Shown here: positions 32,988 to 44,593 of the stretch, piece by piece
Numbering within the stretch: position 1 is the first letter of the stretch
Layout of the letters: each line of letters begins with the position of its first letter
Origin: Enterococcus rotai
Lineage (GTDB): Bacteria; Bacillota; Bacilli; Lactobacillales; Enterococcaceae
Assembly: GCF_001465345.1 (NCBI RefSeq)
Contig: NZ_CP013655.1
Coordinates: 744,001 to 808,000 of the forward strand
Direction of reading: 5' to 3'
Length of the DNA stretch: 64,000 nucleotides
Program-made: the position numbers and the translations under genes
Notes under the pieces: generated by a model
Database searches by the model: none
Told to the model about the DNA's origin: nothing
The model's input: only the letters and a program-made list of their open reading frames with translations

Positions 32988-33677
32988 ATGTACAAATTTC
33001 ATTATAATAAACCTCTTATTACTAATGATAGTAGATTATTTGCCAGTCTAATGGCGTTCTCTGGTGGAGCTATTGATGTATATTCTCATACCTACTTCCA
33101 CGGCTTAGTAGCAACTCAAACAGGAAATATCGTATTATTGGCATCAAATGCATCTCAAAAAGAATGGTATCTATCAGTCCCAAAAATTCTTTCTATCTTT
33201 ACATTTACAATTGGTTTTTTAATGTGTATTTGGATTAAACAAAGTAATTTGAGTGTTTACTGGCGGAGTTTCACAATGCTACCTGTTATAGTGACTAGTT
33301 CTCTAGTACCATTCTTCTCAGAACAATTTGATTTGATCAAAATAGGATTTTTAGCTTTTGGATCCGGATTAATTATGTTAACTTTCACTGGAAGTAAAAT
33401 TGAAGATAACTCTTACACAATAATGATGACATCAGGAAATTATCGTAAAATGCTTAATGAGTGGTACTTATATATTACGTCAAAAGGTAAAGCTCTCAAA
33501 GCTAGACGCAATGCAGAAAATTATACAATTGTGGTCTTAGCGTTTCTAGTTGGAGCCTTCTTATTAGCATTTATTAATATTTTTCTAGGAAAGTATTCTA
33601 TCTTTTTGCCTGCATTTACATTTTTGTTTTCTTTTTTTATTGAAATTTTTCATGCCAAAAATATTTCAGATGTATGA
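32988..33677 (+). CDS. DUF1275 (YoaK-like) membrane protein
   Basis: The ATG at 32988 (MYKFHYNKPLITNDS) follows AAAGGAGTTTTTAT. The 229-aa product starts its membrane part with LMAFSGGAIDVYSHTYFHGLVATQTGNIVLLA (split GG-IDVY-H / QTGN motifs), the signature of DUF1275. Six membrane helices follow. Members are predicted transporters of unknown substrate. A terminator follows. Confidence 0.88.
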   Translation: MYKFHYNKPLITNDSRLFASLMAFSGGAIDVYSHTYFHGLVATQTGNIVLLASNASQKEWYLSVPKILSIFTFTIGFLMCIWIKQSNLSVYWRSFTMLPVIVTSSLVPFFSEQFDLIKIGFLAFGSGLIMLTFTGSKIEDNSYTIMMTSGNYRKMLNEWYLYITSKGKALKARRNAENYTIVVLAFLVGAFLLAFINIFLGKYSIFLPAFTFLFSFFIEIFHAKNISDV

Positions 33678-33697
33678 TAGAATGATTGTCTTATTGT

Positions 33698-33721
33698 AGT
33701 TCGCTAAAAACGAACTTTTTA
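33698..33721 (+). terminator. Terminator after DUF1275 gene
   Basis: AGTTCG and CGAACT flank CTAAAAA, followed by five T. The remaining 400 bases up to 34123 are AT-rich and hold nothing I can support. Confidence 0.7.
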
Positions 33722-34123
33722 ATCAAAAAAGCCAGAGACTAAATCATTTAGATTCTTAGTAATCGAAAATTATATCAGCAAGCCTTCTCAATTAACTCTG
33801 GACTCTATTGAGATGGTAATATCTGAAGAATATCTTCTTCGTTCTTTCAATAGTAGACAATATTAGTAACAGATTGCTGTTCCTTAACTACTAATAGAAA
33901 AATTAGGTCCGAAGATTTCTGAAGATTATACCATAATTGAGATAGGAGCAAAGACGTTATGACGATCTAGATAAAATTAACTTATAAAGCAATAATTAAT
34001 AAACTCAATATTTTTTAGTTTGCATTAGCATTGATACTTTAACTTACACATGAAATTTAGGAATAGTTCGTTGTGATAAAGCTTGACTCAATTACAAAAA
34101 AATAACCTCTCCTAATTCTCTAG

Positions 34124-35584
34124 TCATTTTCTGCTCGCTTTTATGGTTACTTTCTGATTTATACAATATGAAATATCAATCCAATTTTTTGTTGAAGGAA
34201 TATCTTCCACCACAAGAAAATTTTGAGGATCAACGTTTTTGAGTGTGTAATTAGAAATACACAAATCACAGGTAATTTCACACTGATGAACATTTGAGAG
34301 CTTCACTTTCCTTGCACAATGAACATCAACTCTGTCCGGAAATTTATTATTCAATAAATAGGCTAAAAAAATTTCATGTTCTTCTCCTAAATCGCTATAC
34401 ACTACCACTACTAATTTGGAATACTTTTTATCTAATTGCTTATAAAGTTCATTCCAATGAAAAAAAGTTTCATGTACTAACTCTTCATAATAATCAGAAT
34501 ACCAAGGGAACTGAGTCTGCTTTTCAAGTGAAATTAATATATCCTTAACTTCTTGAGTATATACAGGATAATTTTTTCTTATAGAAACACAGGATTGTGC
34601 AAAACGATTATGTATAATGTACTCTTGAAACGGATAAATCCTATGTCTGACATAAATGAATTGAATCCAATTGCTAAGTGCTACTCTGTTTTTTTCAGCA
34701 ATTCTTATATTTAAAGAGGAACAAAGCAGTTCTATATATTTATTGCTCAAGGTTTCAATAGTACTTTTTTCTTCATAGTCTACCAAAATGTAATTCCACC
34801 AAAATATGGATTGACAAAACTTTTCGTAATTAATTTTTGGGTATTTAGAATGTAAGATTTCTTTAATCTTTTCAAAAATAATTCTATTTTTGTCGCTCGT
34901 TTTCTCAAAGTTGTGATTAACAGAGAATGTGAATCCTTGTTCTTCACGTATAATAGAAATCGCCATTGAGTACATCAAAAATTTTATTGAATCAAGAGTA
35001 ACCTTAAATGGAAATATTTTTATTGCATCATTAGTAAGTTCATAAATAAAATACTTATTAATAGGAAATGGCCACTCGCTTTCTTCATACGCTTCACAAA
35101 AATATAGTATTAGAAATAAACGAATTTGTAATTCATTTTCTCCAACCAAGACATACTTATCCTGATTGTGAGTGATATCCATATTTCGATCACTTAAGAC
35201 AAGATTTAATTTTTTATAACTTCTATATAAACTTGATTCACTAATATACAATCGTTTTGTGTGAAAAGATGTATCTCTATTTGGATAAAAGAAAAACGAT
35301 TCAAGCAATGATAGATCACTAGAATTCTTCATCATTTTTTTATACAGTTCGCTAACAGAATGATTTTTATGCATATAGATACGGATACCAAGTTTCTTTG
35401 AGATCTCTATAACAACATAGTCTAGCCATTCGTTCTCAAAATAGTCACAGTCTGATAATAATGTTTGTTGCGAACAGTTTAGACGTTTTGTCAACTCTTT
35501 TATGGGTACCCATTGATTTGAATGAATTAAAATATCTAATAACCTAACTCTCCTAATCATCGTATTTTGGATGAGACGTTCCAT
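34124..35584 (-). CDS. Mga-like helix-turn-helix virulence-type regulator
   Basis: 486 aa, ATG behind AAGGGGGAATTAAG. The N-terminus RRVRLLDILIHSNQWVPIKEL followed by TKRLNCSQQTLLSD is the winged HTH of the Mga/PRD family. A long helical middle resembles the PRD-like domains, and the C-terminus (KLVVVVYSDLGEEHEIFLAYLL) recalls an EIIB-like fold. Such regulators control surface protein genes in streptococci and enterococci. The Ig-sortase gene directly upstream is a plausible target. Confidence 0.82.
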   Translation of the reverse strand: MERLIQNTMIRRVRLLDILIHSNQWVPIKELTKRLNCSQQTLLSDCDYFENEWLDYVVIEISKKLGIRIYMHKNHSVSELYKKMMKNSSDLSLLESFFFYPNRDTSFHTKRLYISESSLYRSYKKLNLVLSDRNMDITHNQDKYVLVGENELQIRLFLILYFCEAYEESEWPFPINKYFIYELTNDAIKIFPFKVTLDSIKFLMYSMAISIIREEQGFTFSVNHNFEKTSDKNRIIFEKIKEILHSKYPKINYEKFCQSIFWWNYILVDYEEKSTIETLSNKYIELLCSSLNIRIAEKNRVALSNWIQFIYVRHRIYPFQEYIIHNRFAQSCVSIRKNYPVYTQEVKDILISLEKQTQFPWYSDYYEELVHETFFHWNELYKQLDKKYSKLVVVVYSDLGEEHEIFLAYLLNNKFPDRVDVHCARKVKLSNVHQCEITCDLCISNYTLKNVDPQNFLVVEDIPSTKNWIDISYCINQKVTIKASRK

Positions 35585-35737
35585 CTTAATTCCCCCTTCT
35601 ATGAATGAAAAATAATCCAGACTTTAAACACCTTAATAATACGATAATAGCAAACAAAAACATAGTAATTAGCATGATATATGGATATAAATATATACAA
35701 AAAACACACTTAAAGTGTGTTTTATATTCTTAGATTA

Positions 35738-36904
35738 CTATTTCGATGCAAGCACCATTAAATTCTCAGTATCCGAAATACAGGTCTGCAAAGTTATTCG
35801 TTCTCCACCTGTTGGTCCAATAGTTTGATCCCAGTAATCTACGCCTGTAGATAAATCTTTACCAAAATCATCTAGATGTAAAATATTATTCACATAATAA
35901 TTGGTTGTTTTTCCATTGGTGTCATTTACACTAATCGTTTGTCCTAAACCTACATTAAATAAAACAGAAAATATTCCAGGATTATGACCGATGAAGTGTG
36001 TATTTAGACCATCATCTCCTGATTGTATTGGTATGCCCCCCCATGTTGATGCACTACCACTAGGATCGCTGTCAATCACTGATTGCCCTGAACCCTGCCC
36101 TCCATTTTGATAAGGAATTGTTATACCATTGATTACTAATATATTCGGTTGATTTTCATGAGAATCCTTTTCTATCAAAGGTATTCTCGTAACTGCTCCA
36201 TTGGCTTGCGTTGCTATTTCAGAACTTTGTTGTTGATCCCTCACTTCAGCAAGGTTTGACTCCTCACTATTTTGACTCTCTGATACCACTTGCAGGTTAG
36301 ATGCGACGGGAGTAGCATTTGGATCAGCTATAACACTAACTTCTCTAATTTTTGACGTTTGATTATTACTGAAATCTGATACAGTATATTCTACTTTGTA
36401 TGTTCCTTCATTTGACGTGTCTACTATTCCAGAAACCTCGATTTTGCTACTAAGATCGCCATCTACATTATCTTTTGCACTAACTTCTGTTAAAGGATCA
36501 AATTCTTCTCCAGTATATATAGTAGAATTAGTTGTAGTAATTATAGGATTGTCTTTATCTATAATTGTCAAAAAAACATTTCCTTGAGAAATTTCATCAT
36601 TTTTCTTAAAGGTGACCATTACATTTGTTGACCCGATTTTTTTAGAATCAAAATTTATTACCTCTACTTCTAATTCCTCCATCTGCTTTTCTGTGATATC
36701 AAATATCTCTTCAATTGAAAATCTTTCACCATATTCGATTGTTTGATATTTCGTTCCAAACGGCAAATCCGATTTTATAACGTCATTTTTTTTATTTTCG
36801 GCAAAATTTTCTGTTTGATCAGATATGATAAACAGTATCATAGTTACAGTTAAAACAAAAATGGTATACACCAAAATGGAACCTTTCAAAACAATATTTT
36901 TCAT
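35738..36904 (-). CDS. Ig-like plus sortase-like domain surface protein
   Basis: 388 aa. An N-terminal membrane anchor (ILVYTIFVLTVTMILFIIS) is followed by a region at about 60-125, then a DUF5011-type Ig-like domain at 125-205 (EFDPLTEVSAKDNVDGDLSSK, GTYKVEYTVSDFSNNQ), a Ser/Gln-rich linker, and a C-terminal sortase-like domain at 260-388. The sortase His is in THFIGHNPG and the Cys in ITLQTC. The Arg expected shortly after the Cys is absent (SDTENLMVLASK). It may be a sortase with altered chemistry or a non-catalytic relative. Confidence 0.75.
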   Translation of the reverse strand: MKNIVLKGSILVYTIFVLTVTMILFIISDQTENFAENKKNDVIKSDLPFGTKYQTIEYGERFSIEEIFDITEKQMEELEVEVINFDSKKIGSTNVMVTFKKNDEISQGNVFLTIIDKDNPIITTTNSTIYTGEEFDPLTEVSAKDNVDGDLSSKIEVSGIVDTSNEGTYKVEYTVSDFSNNQTSKIREVSVIADPNATPVASNLQVVSESQNSEESNLAEVRDQQQSSEIATQANGAVTRIPLIEKDSHENQPNILVINGITIPYQNGGQGSGQSVIDSDPSGSASTWGGIPIQSGDDGLNTHFIGHNPGIFSVLFNVGLGQTISVNDTNGKTTNYYVNNILHLDDFGKDLSTGVDYWDQTIGPTGGERITLQTCISDTENLMVLASK

Positions 36905-37242
36905 AGTATCAACTCTTTCTTTTTGAATTGATAATTATGATAATCCTTATTGTTTAAATATTCTATTTATTTGTTTGGTAAATAGTATAAAAGTAAAGAA
37001 AAACTCATATACATCAATGTATTTCAATTATTTATAATTTATTATTATTTTTGAAATTGGTATACTCAACTATTGGTTTTACTTCAACTAAATAATTTAT
37101 TTCCCAATTATCATAATTTTTTTCAAATTAAAGGATTTTAGATTAGACTCATCTGTATTTAAATCAAAAAATTCTTGTAAACACAGGGAAAAAGCATTAC
37201 TGTTAGTTTATACAGAAATGAACTATGCATAAAGGAGACATT
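36905..37242. other. AT-rich divergent intergenic region
   Basis: Contains the promoters of the Ig-sortase gene (minus) and the small membrane protein (plus). No gene, repeat or RNA is recognisable. Confidence 0.4.
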
Positions 37243-37413
37243 ATGAATAAAAAAATGATATTCCAATTGATTGTTAATAGTTTATGCTTGCTATTACTTA
37301 TAATTTTGGGTTTAAAAAACAGTTCATTAATAGTATTAACTATTATTTTAACGAGTATAATTATACTGAATAGTCTTTTCATATTAAAAAATTTATTTTC
37401 ACGAAAAGTATGA
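37243..37413 (+). CDS. Small two-helix membrane protein
   Basis: 56 aa, ATG at 37243 behind AAAGGAGACATT. Two hydrophobic helices (MIFQLIVNSLCLLLLIILGL; IVLTIILTSIIILNSLFIL) with a basic tail. No family is recognised. It has a good ribosome site, so it is probably real. It is divergent from the Ig-sortase gene. Confidence 0.55.
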   Translation: MNKKMIFQLIVNSLCLLLLIILGLKNSSLIVLTIILTSIIILNSLFILKNLFSRKV

Positions 37414-37675
37414 TCATAGAAGAAATGACGGACTGATGTTATTATACTATTTCTTCCCTAAAAATATAGGATTGAGCCAACATAATGATCCATTTAACCA
37501 GCCAAAAATGGAACTCTACTCTCAACTTTAGAATCTTTATTTTCCTCGTTGATCAACTTGGTTTGGTCTTTTGGAATGGTAAACTCATTTATCCTCTTGA
37601 CTAAAAAGTCATTGTACCGGCATTGACTTTTTTCTGTGCAACAGTACTATTCTCTACCAATTTCCCCAAAAGATA

Positions 37676-37704
37676 TTGACAGCGCTTTCTTTATAGTGTA
37701 TATT
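37676..37704 (+). promoter_or_regulatory. Promoter of bgl operon with overlapping cre site
   Basis: TTGACA (37676-37681) and TATATT (37699-37704) are 17 nt apart. TGACAGCGCTTTCT (37677-37690) matches the CcpA cre consensus TGWNANCGNTNWCA at all but the last base and covers the -35, so carbon catabolite repression is expected. Confidence 0.72.
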
Positions 37705-37717
37705 TGCTTTGTTAAAT

Positions 37718-37746
37718 GGATAGTGATTATTAAGTTAAGCTAAACC
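37718..37746 (+). promoter_or_regulatory. RAT: ribonucleic antiterminator for LicT/BglG
   Basis: The 29-nt element starts GGATAGTGATTATT and ends AAGCTAAACC, close to the BglG/SacY-family consensus that begins GGATTGTTACT and ends GCAGGCAAAACC. Its 3' end overlaps the terminator stem, as required for antitermination. Confidence 0.78.
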
Positions 37747-37785
37747 TAAACAATGCCCGTATTGGCTCTTGTTTAGGTTTTTTTC
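37741..37785 (+). terminator. Conditional terminator in bgl leader
   Basis: AAACCTAAAC pairs with GTTTAGGTTT, followed by a run of T. The 5' arm is shared with the RAT, so BglG-type protein bound to the RAT prevents the hairpin and lets transcription continue. Confidence 0.85.
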
Positions 37786-37828
37786 TATTCTCAATCTCTT
37801 TCATCACGTGAAAAGGAGGTCGGCTATT

Positions 37829-38677
37829 TTGGAAATTCTAAAAATTTTAAATAATAATGTCGTCATTGTTTTAAATGAAGAAAATGAAGAAGTGATTCTT
37901 ATGGGGAATGGTTTAGGCTTCCAGATGAAAGCAGGTTTGGAAGTAGATGCTGCAAAAATCGAAAAGGTTTTTAAACTTGAAAACCAAGTGGAATCTGAAC
38001 AGATCGAACAACTTTTTGCGGAAATTCCTGAGGAGATCATCGATATTTCTTATAAAATTCTATCTCATGCTAAAGATACGTTAAATAAAGAATTGAATGA
38101 ATCGTCTTTTATAGCCATTGCAGACCACTTATATTCCTCGATCCAACGGGCGAAAAAGAATATTCAAGTGAAAAATTTCCTATTATGGGACATCAAACGA
38201 TTTTTCCCAACGGAATTAGAGATTGCTCGAAGCGCGATTCAAATGGTCAATCAGCAATTACATGTAACACTGACCGATGATGAAGCAGGTTTTCTAGCTC
38301 TACATATCACGAATGCTCAAATCGATAGCCGTCACGAAGATGCTATCAGCCTGACTCAATTAATTGAAGAAATCCTGACCGTTATCAAGTATACACTGCG
38401 AATTAGTTTCGCTGAAAATGATATTTACTTCCAGCGTTTTATTACACATTTAAAATTTTTCACTGAAAAAGTATTACAAAATAAAACCGATAAACTACCT
38501 GAAGATCAAGTGGAAAACGAGTTGTTTTTGTTAGTCACCACACAATATCCCGCAGCATTTGAGGCAACAAAAAAAGTTGCTGAGCTATTAAAAAACCGAC
38601 GCAATTATACGATGTCAAAGGACGAACAAGTCTATATCACCATTCATTTAGCTCGAATCATCGATAAAACTAGTTAG
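37829..38677 (+). CDS. BglG/LicT-family transcription antiterminator
   Basis: The start is a TTG at 37829 (encoding MEILKILNNNVVIVL) behind AAAGGAGGTCGGCTATT. The 282-aa product has an N-terminal CAT RNA-binding domain (1-55; NNNVVIV, MGNGLGFQMKAGLEVDA) and two PRD domains with the regulatory His residues (IADHLYSSI, FLALHITNAQ; RFITHLKFF, YITIHLARI). It binds the RAT in its own leader, and its activity is set by phosphorylation from the PTS transporter encoded next. Confidence 0.92.
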   Translation: MEILKILNNNVVIVLNEENEEVILMGNGLGFQMKAGLEVDAAKIEKVFKLENQVESEQIEQLFAEIPEEIIDISYKILSHAKDTLNKELNESSFIAIADHLYSSIQRAKKNIQVKNFLLWDIKRFFPTELEIARSAIQMVNQQLHVTLTDDEAGFLALHITNAQIDSRHEDAISLTQLIEEILTVIKYTLRISFAENDIYFQRFITHLKFFTEKVLQNKTDKLPEDQVENELFLLVTTQYPAAFEATKKVAELLKNRRNYTMSKDEQVYITIHLARIIDKTS

Positions 38678-38754
38678 CTGGAGAATAATTCTCTTTATCT
38701 AAAATATTTTTCTAAAAAGGAGCGTAGGAAACTACTTGCCTGTGGAGAGGCGCT

Positions 38755-38781
38755 GGATCGTGACATTAAGTTGGCGAGACC
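38755..38781 (+). promoter_or_regulatory. Second RAT-like element before bglP
   Basis: A 27-nt stretch starting GGATCGTGACATT and ending GGCGAGACC resembles a RAT but lacks two bases of the usual 29. The terminator that should overlap it is not obvious. The neighbouring AGAGG/CCTCT pairing has no T run. Weak call. Confidence 0.35.
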
Positions 38782-38786
38782 TCTGA

Positions 38787-42188
<3,402 letters not shown>

Positions 42189-42225
42189 TTAGAATCGTTT
42201 TTCTTTTAATCTCTTCGTAAACTTA

Positions 42226-42275
42226 AAATCTGTGTAAACAGCTCACAAAGATGGACTGCTTACACGGATTTTTTT
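42226..42275 (+). terminator. Terminator of bgl operon
   Basis: AAATCTGTGTAA pairs with TTACACGGATTT (one G-T pair), loop about 22 nt, followed by a T run. Confidence 0.8.
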
Positions 42276-42338
42276 GAGCACATCAATTGTAATTCAGCCT
42301 AAATCTGTTATCGTAAAATCAAAAGGAGCGTGAGCGAG

Positions 42339-42725
42339 ATGAAACAACCAATAACCTTTATTTCAGTAGCAGAACATGCAAAAGTCCAAATGGATTTCTA
42401 CGCCGATGTTTTCCCAAATACCACGATTCAATCCGTCATTTATTATAATGAATATCCTGAGCGCGTTTTAAATGGACAACTAGATTTAAACGGAACGCCA
42501 CTCTACTTTTTAGAAATGGGACCAGAAAATCCAGTAGCACCTGGTTGGAATCTTTCTTTGTATGTTGAAATGGATAGCGAAGCAGAGTTTGACCACATCT
42601 TTTCAGCATTAGCTGCGGATGGCTTTGTTATGATGGGGCCTGAACCTGCTGGAATTTTTCAAAAAGTCACTTGGCTGACAGATAAGTTCGGTATTACTTG
42701 GCAGCTAGTATTTGCTGGAAACTAA
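42339..42725 (+). CDS. PhnB-like VOC-fold protein
   Basis: The ATG at 42339 follows AAAGGAGCGTGAGCGAG. The 128-aa protein (MKQPITFISVAEHAKVQMDFYADVF) has the PhnB/3-demethylubiquinone-methyltransferase-like VOC pattern: FYADVFPNTTIQSV, ALAADGFVMMGPEP, VTWLTDKFGITWQLVF. Substrate unknown, and many members are annotated only by fold. It stands alone with its own terminator. Confidence 0.8.
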   Translation: MKQPITFISVAEHAKVQMDFYADVFPNTTIQSVIYYNEYPERVLNGQLDLNGTPLYFLEMGPENPVAPGWNLSLYVEMDSEAEFDHIFSALAADGFVMMGPEPAGIFQKVTWLTDKFGITWQLVFAGN

Positions 42726-42788
42726 ACAGGCTACTACCTTGCTTAGCAAATACAAGGTAGCAGCAATATTCAATACTAAGTCTACTCT

Positions 42789-42820
42789 AAAGCCAGTGTT
42801 TCAAACATTGGCTTTTTTCT
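42789..42820 (+). terminator. Terminator after PhnB-like gene
   Basis: AAAGCCAGTG and CATTGGCTTT flank a 7-nt loop, with a T run after. Another inverted repeat (CTACTACCTTG/CAAGGTAGCAG) lies just before, at about 42732-42764. Confidence 0.78.
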
Positions 42821-42832
42821 TTTTACACACCT

Positions 42833-43897
42833 CTACTGCCGCTTAAATTCAACTTCAGTCTCACCATAATGAACCATTATCAATTCTGCTTGATCATATC
42901 CTGAATAATCAAAAACGATCTGATAGTACATTTCTCCATCTTTTTCATCCGTGCTAAGAACCCTAGGTAAGTAACGCGTTTCTTGGTCGTTGATAACAGC
43001 CTGAAGCCAGATATCATCTGGATCAATGAGTTCGTTAAATGTCTTGTCACTCGTTGTTAGTACAAACGAATTTGGATAAACCACGCCTGAAACAGTCTGT
43101 GACCATACAGGATCGGTCGGAACAAAATCAAGCGCATCAAACGATTTGATTTTTGACGTGTCTATCGGCAATTCCCAGAAGCCTTTAAGTTGTTCAAATG
43201 TCTCTCCTTCTTTTCCCTCGTGATATCCTGGTGTATCATCTATGGGATACATGGCGGTTACACGATTGATTTCAATAACTGCGTTTTCTAAAGGCGGTAC
43301 TTCATCGTTACTAGCTTGAAGACGATACGTTAATTCTAATTGATTCGTACTGCGGTCAAAATGAAAATCCGGTGTAATCGACGCAAATAGATTCAAGTTT
43401 TCATGATTCTCCGACAACCCGCTCTTTAAATCCACTAAATAGCGACCATCTCCATTTTTAAGCGCAAATGCTATACCATAAAAATCAAGTGTTTCATCCG
43501 TGAATTTTGAGTGTTTCGGGAATTGAATCAGAAAGTGTAGACCGATTTCATTTTGACCTGCATAAACTTCAGTTAGCTTAATCTCAATATTTTCATTTGT
43601 CGCCTTCGTACTTTGTTGTGTAACAAACCCCTTTTTTTGAAGTGTCTCTGAGGTGAATCGCCCAAGATGCAAGAAGTTGGTCACGGCTTTGCCGATTGGT
43701 GTAAAGGCTAACGAAAGGCCCAACAATACTAGCGCTGCAAGAACAACGAACGGGATGAACTTTTTCTTCTTGTGCTGTACTCGCTTTTGCTCTTGAGCGA
43801 TTTTTTGATAGGCTAGATCAAAAGCTTGACGGGCTTCTTGTGACATCATTTGCGTTTCTTGCATCGTATCCTTCAACTTTTCTTCGAAGTCTTTCAT
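42833..43897 (-). CDS. Anti-sigma factor, DUF4179 type
   Basis: 354 aa, ATG overlapping the sigma gene stop (TAATG). A cytosolic N-terminus (1-45) is followed by one membrane helix (FIPFVVLAALVLLGLSLAF) and a large extracellular beta-rich region (NIEIKLTEVYAGQNEIGLHF, a DUF4179-like feature). Coupling to an ECF sigma gene and the single-helix layout make it the partner that holds the sigma factor until an envelope signal arrives. Confidence 0.82.
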   Translation of the reverse strand: MKDFEEKLKDTMQETQMMSQEARQAFDLAYQKIAQEQKRVQHKKKKFIPFVVLAALVLLGLSLAFTPIGKAVTNFLHLGRFTSETLQKKGFVTQQSTKATNENIEIKLTEVYAGQNEIGLHFLIQFPKHSKFTDETLDFYGIAFALKNGDGRYLVDLKSGLSENHENLNLFASITPDFHFDRSTNQLELTYRLQASNDEVPPLENAVIEINRVTAMYPIDDTPGYHEGKEGETFEQLKGFWELPIDTSKIKSFDALDFVPTDPVWSQTVSGVVYPNSFVLTTSDKTFNELIDPDDIWLQAVINDQETRYLPRVLSTDEKDGEMYYQIVFDYSGYDQAELIMVHYGETEVEFKRQ

Positions 43898-44412
43898 TAA
43901 ACCAATCCTCCTTCTGATTTATTGTATTCTTTTTGCAATAACGCTCGACCTCGCGCCAGACGAGATTTAATTGTTCCAGTAGGCTCTTTTAAAATCTCGC
44001 TAATTTCCTTCACTGAAAATCCATTGTAGTAATACAAAACAAGAGGAATCCGATAAATTGGATTTAATCCGTTCAATAAGTCATTCATGGTTAAGCGTTC
44101 GGTCTCATGAGCGTTCATTGAAAATTGATAGTCCTCTATGTCTGAATAGGATTCAGTGTTCACTATTTTTTTGCATTGATTGATCATTATTCGGCAAAGC
44201 CATGTGTTAAAATAGTTCGGATTTTTAAGTTGATTCAGTTTTTGATAAGCAGTGATCACTGTTTCTTGCAGCACATCTGCTATATCTTGTTCATTTGCTA
44301 AAAAACGTCTAGCCATATTGTAAAGTACCGTTTCATACTCTTTAACCAAGTGAATAAAGGCTTCTTGATCCCCTTTTTGAGCCTTTTTAACTAAAAATAC
44401 ATCGTTTGCCAA
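43897..44412 (-). CDS. ECF RNA polymerase sigma factor
   Basis: A TTG at 44412 (MANDVFLVKKAQKGDQEAF) with GAAGGGAG ahead is preferred over the ATG at 44439. The 171-aa product has region 2 (FIHLVKEYETVLYNMARRFL, DIADVLQETVITAYQKL, FNTWLCRIMINQCKK) and region 4 (YRIPLVLYYYNGFSVKEISE, GTIKSRLARGRALL). It is SigV/SigW-like and its operon partner is the DUF4179 anti-sigma factor. Likely role: envelope stress. Confidence 0.9.
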   Translation of the reverse strand: MANDVFLVKKAQKGDQEAFIHLVKEYETVLYNMARRFLANEQDIADVLQETVITAYQKLNQLKNPNYFNTWLCRIMINQCKKIVNTESYSDIEDYQFSMNAHETERLTMNDLLNGLNPIYRIPLVLYYYNGFSVKEISEILKEPTGTIKSRLARGRALLQKEYNKSEGGLV

Positions 44413-44544
44413 GTAAAATACTCCCTTCATCTCCAACACTTCTTTTAACTCTTCTACTTATTAGAGCCTAGAAAAAGGTAAATGGTTGCATCAAAATTAT
44501 AAAACAGCAATATTCTTATAGATAGTCTTATTTTTTATACGCAC

Positions 44545-44587
44545 AAAAAAAGGATAAAGTAAGTAGTCTATCCTACATACTTTATCC
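44545..44587 (-). terminator. Terminator of the LPxTG-type adhesin gene
   Basis: On the minus strand GGATAAAGTA pairs with TACTTTATCC, followed by seven T. It sits just after the adhesin stop codon. Confidence 0.88.
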
Positions 44588-44593
44588 TCTTTC

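Noticed and set aside
38755-38781. A second fully functional LicT antiterminator before bglP
   Set aside because: Two bases shorter than the family length and no overlapping terminator with a T run; listed only as weak.
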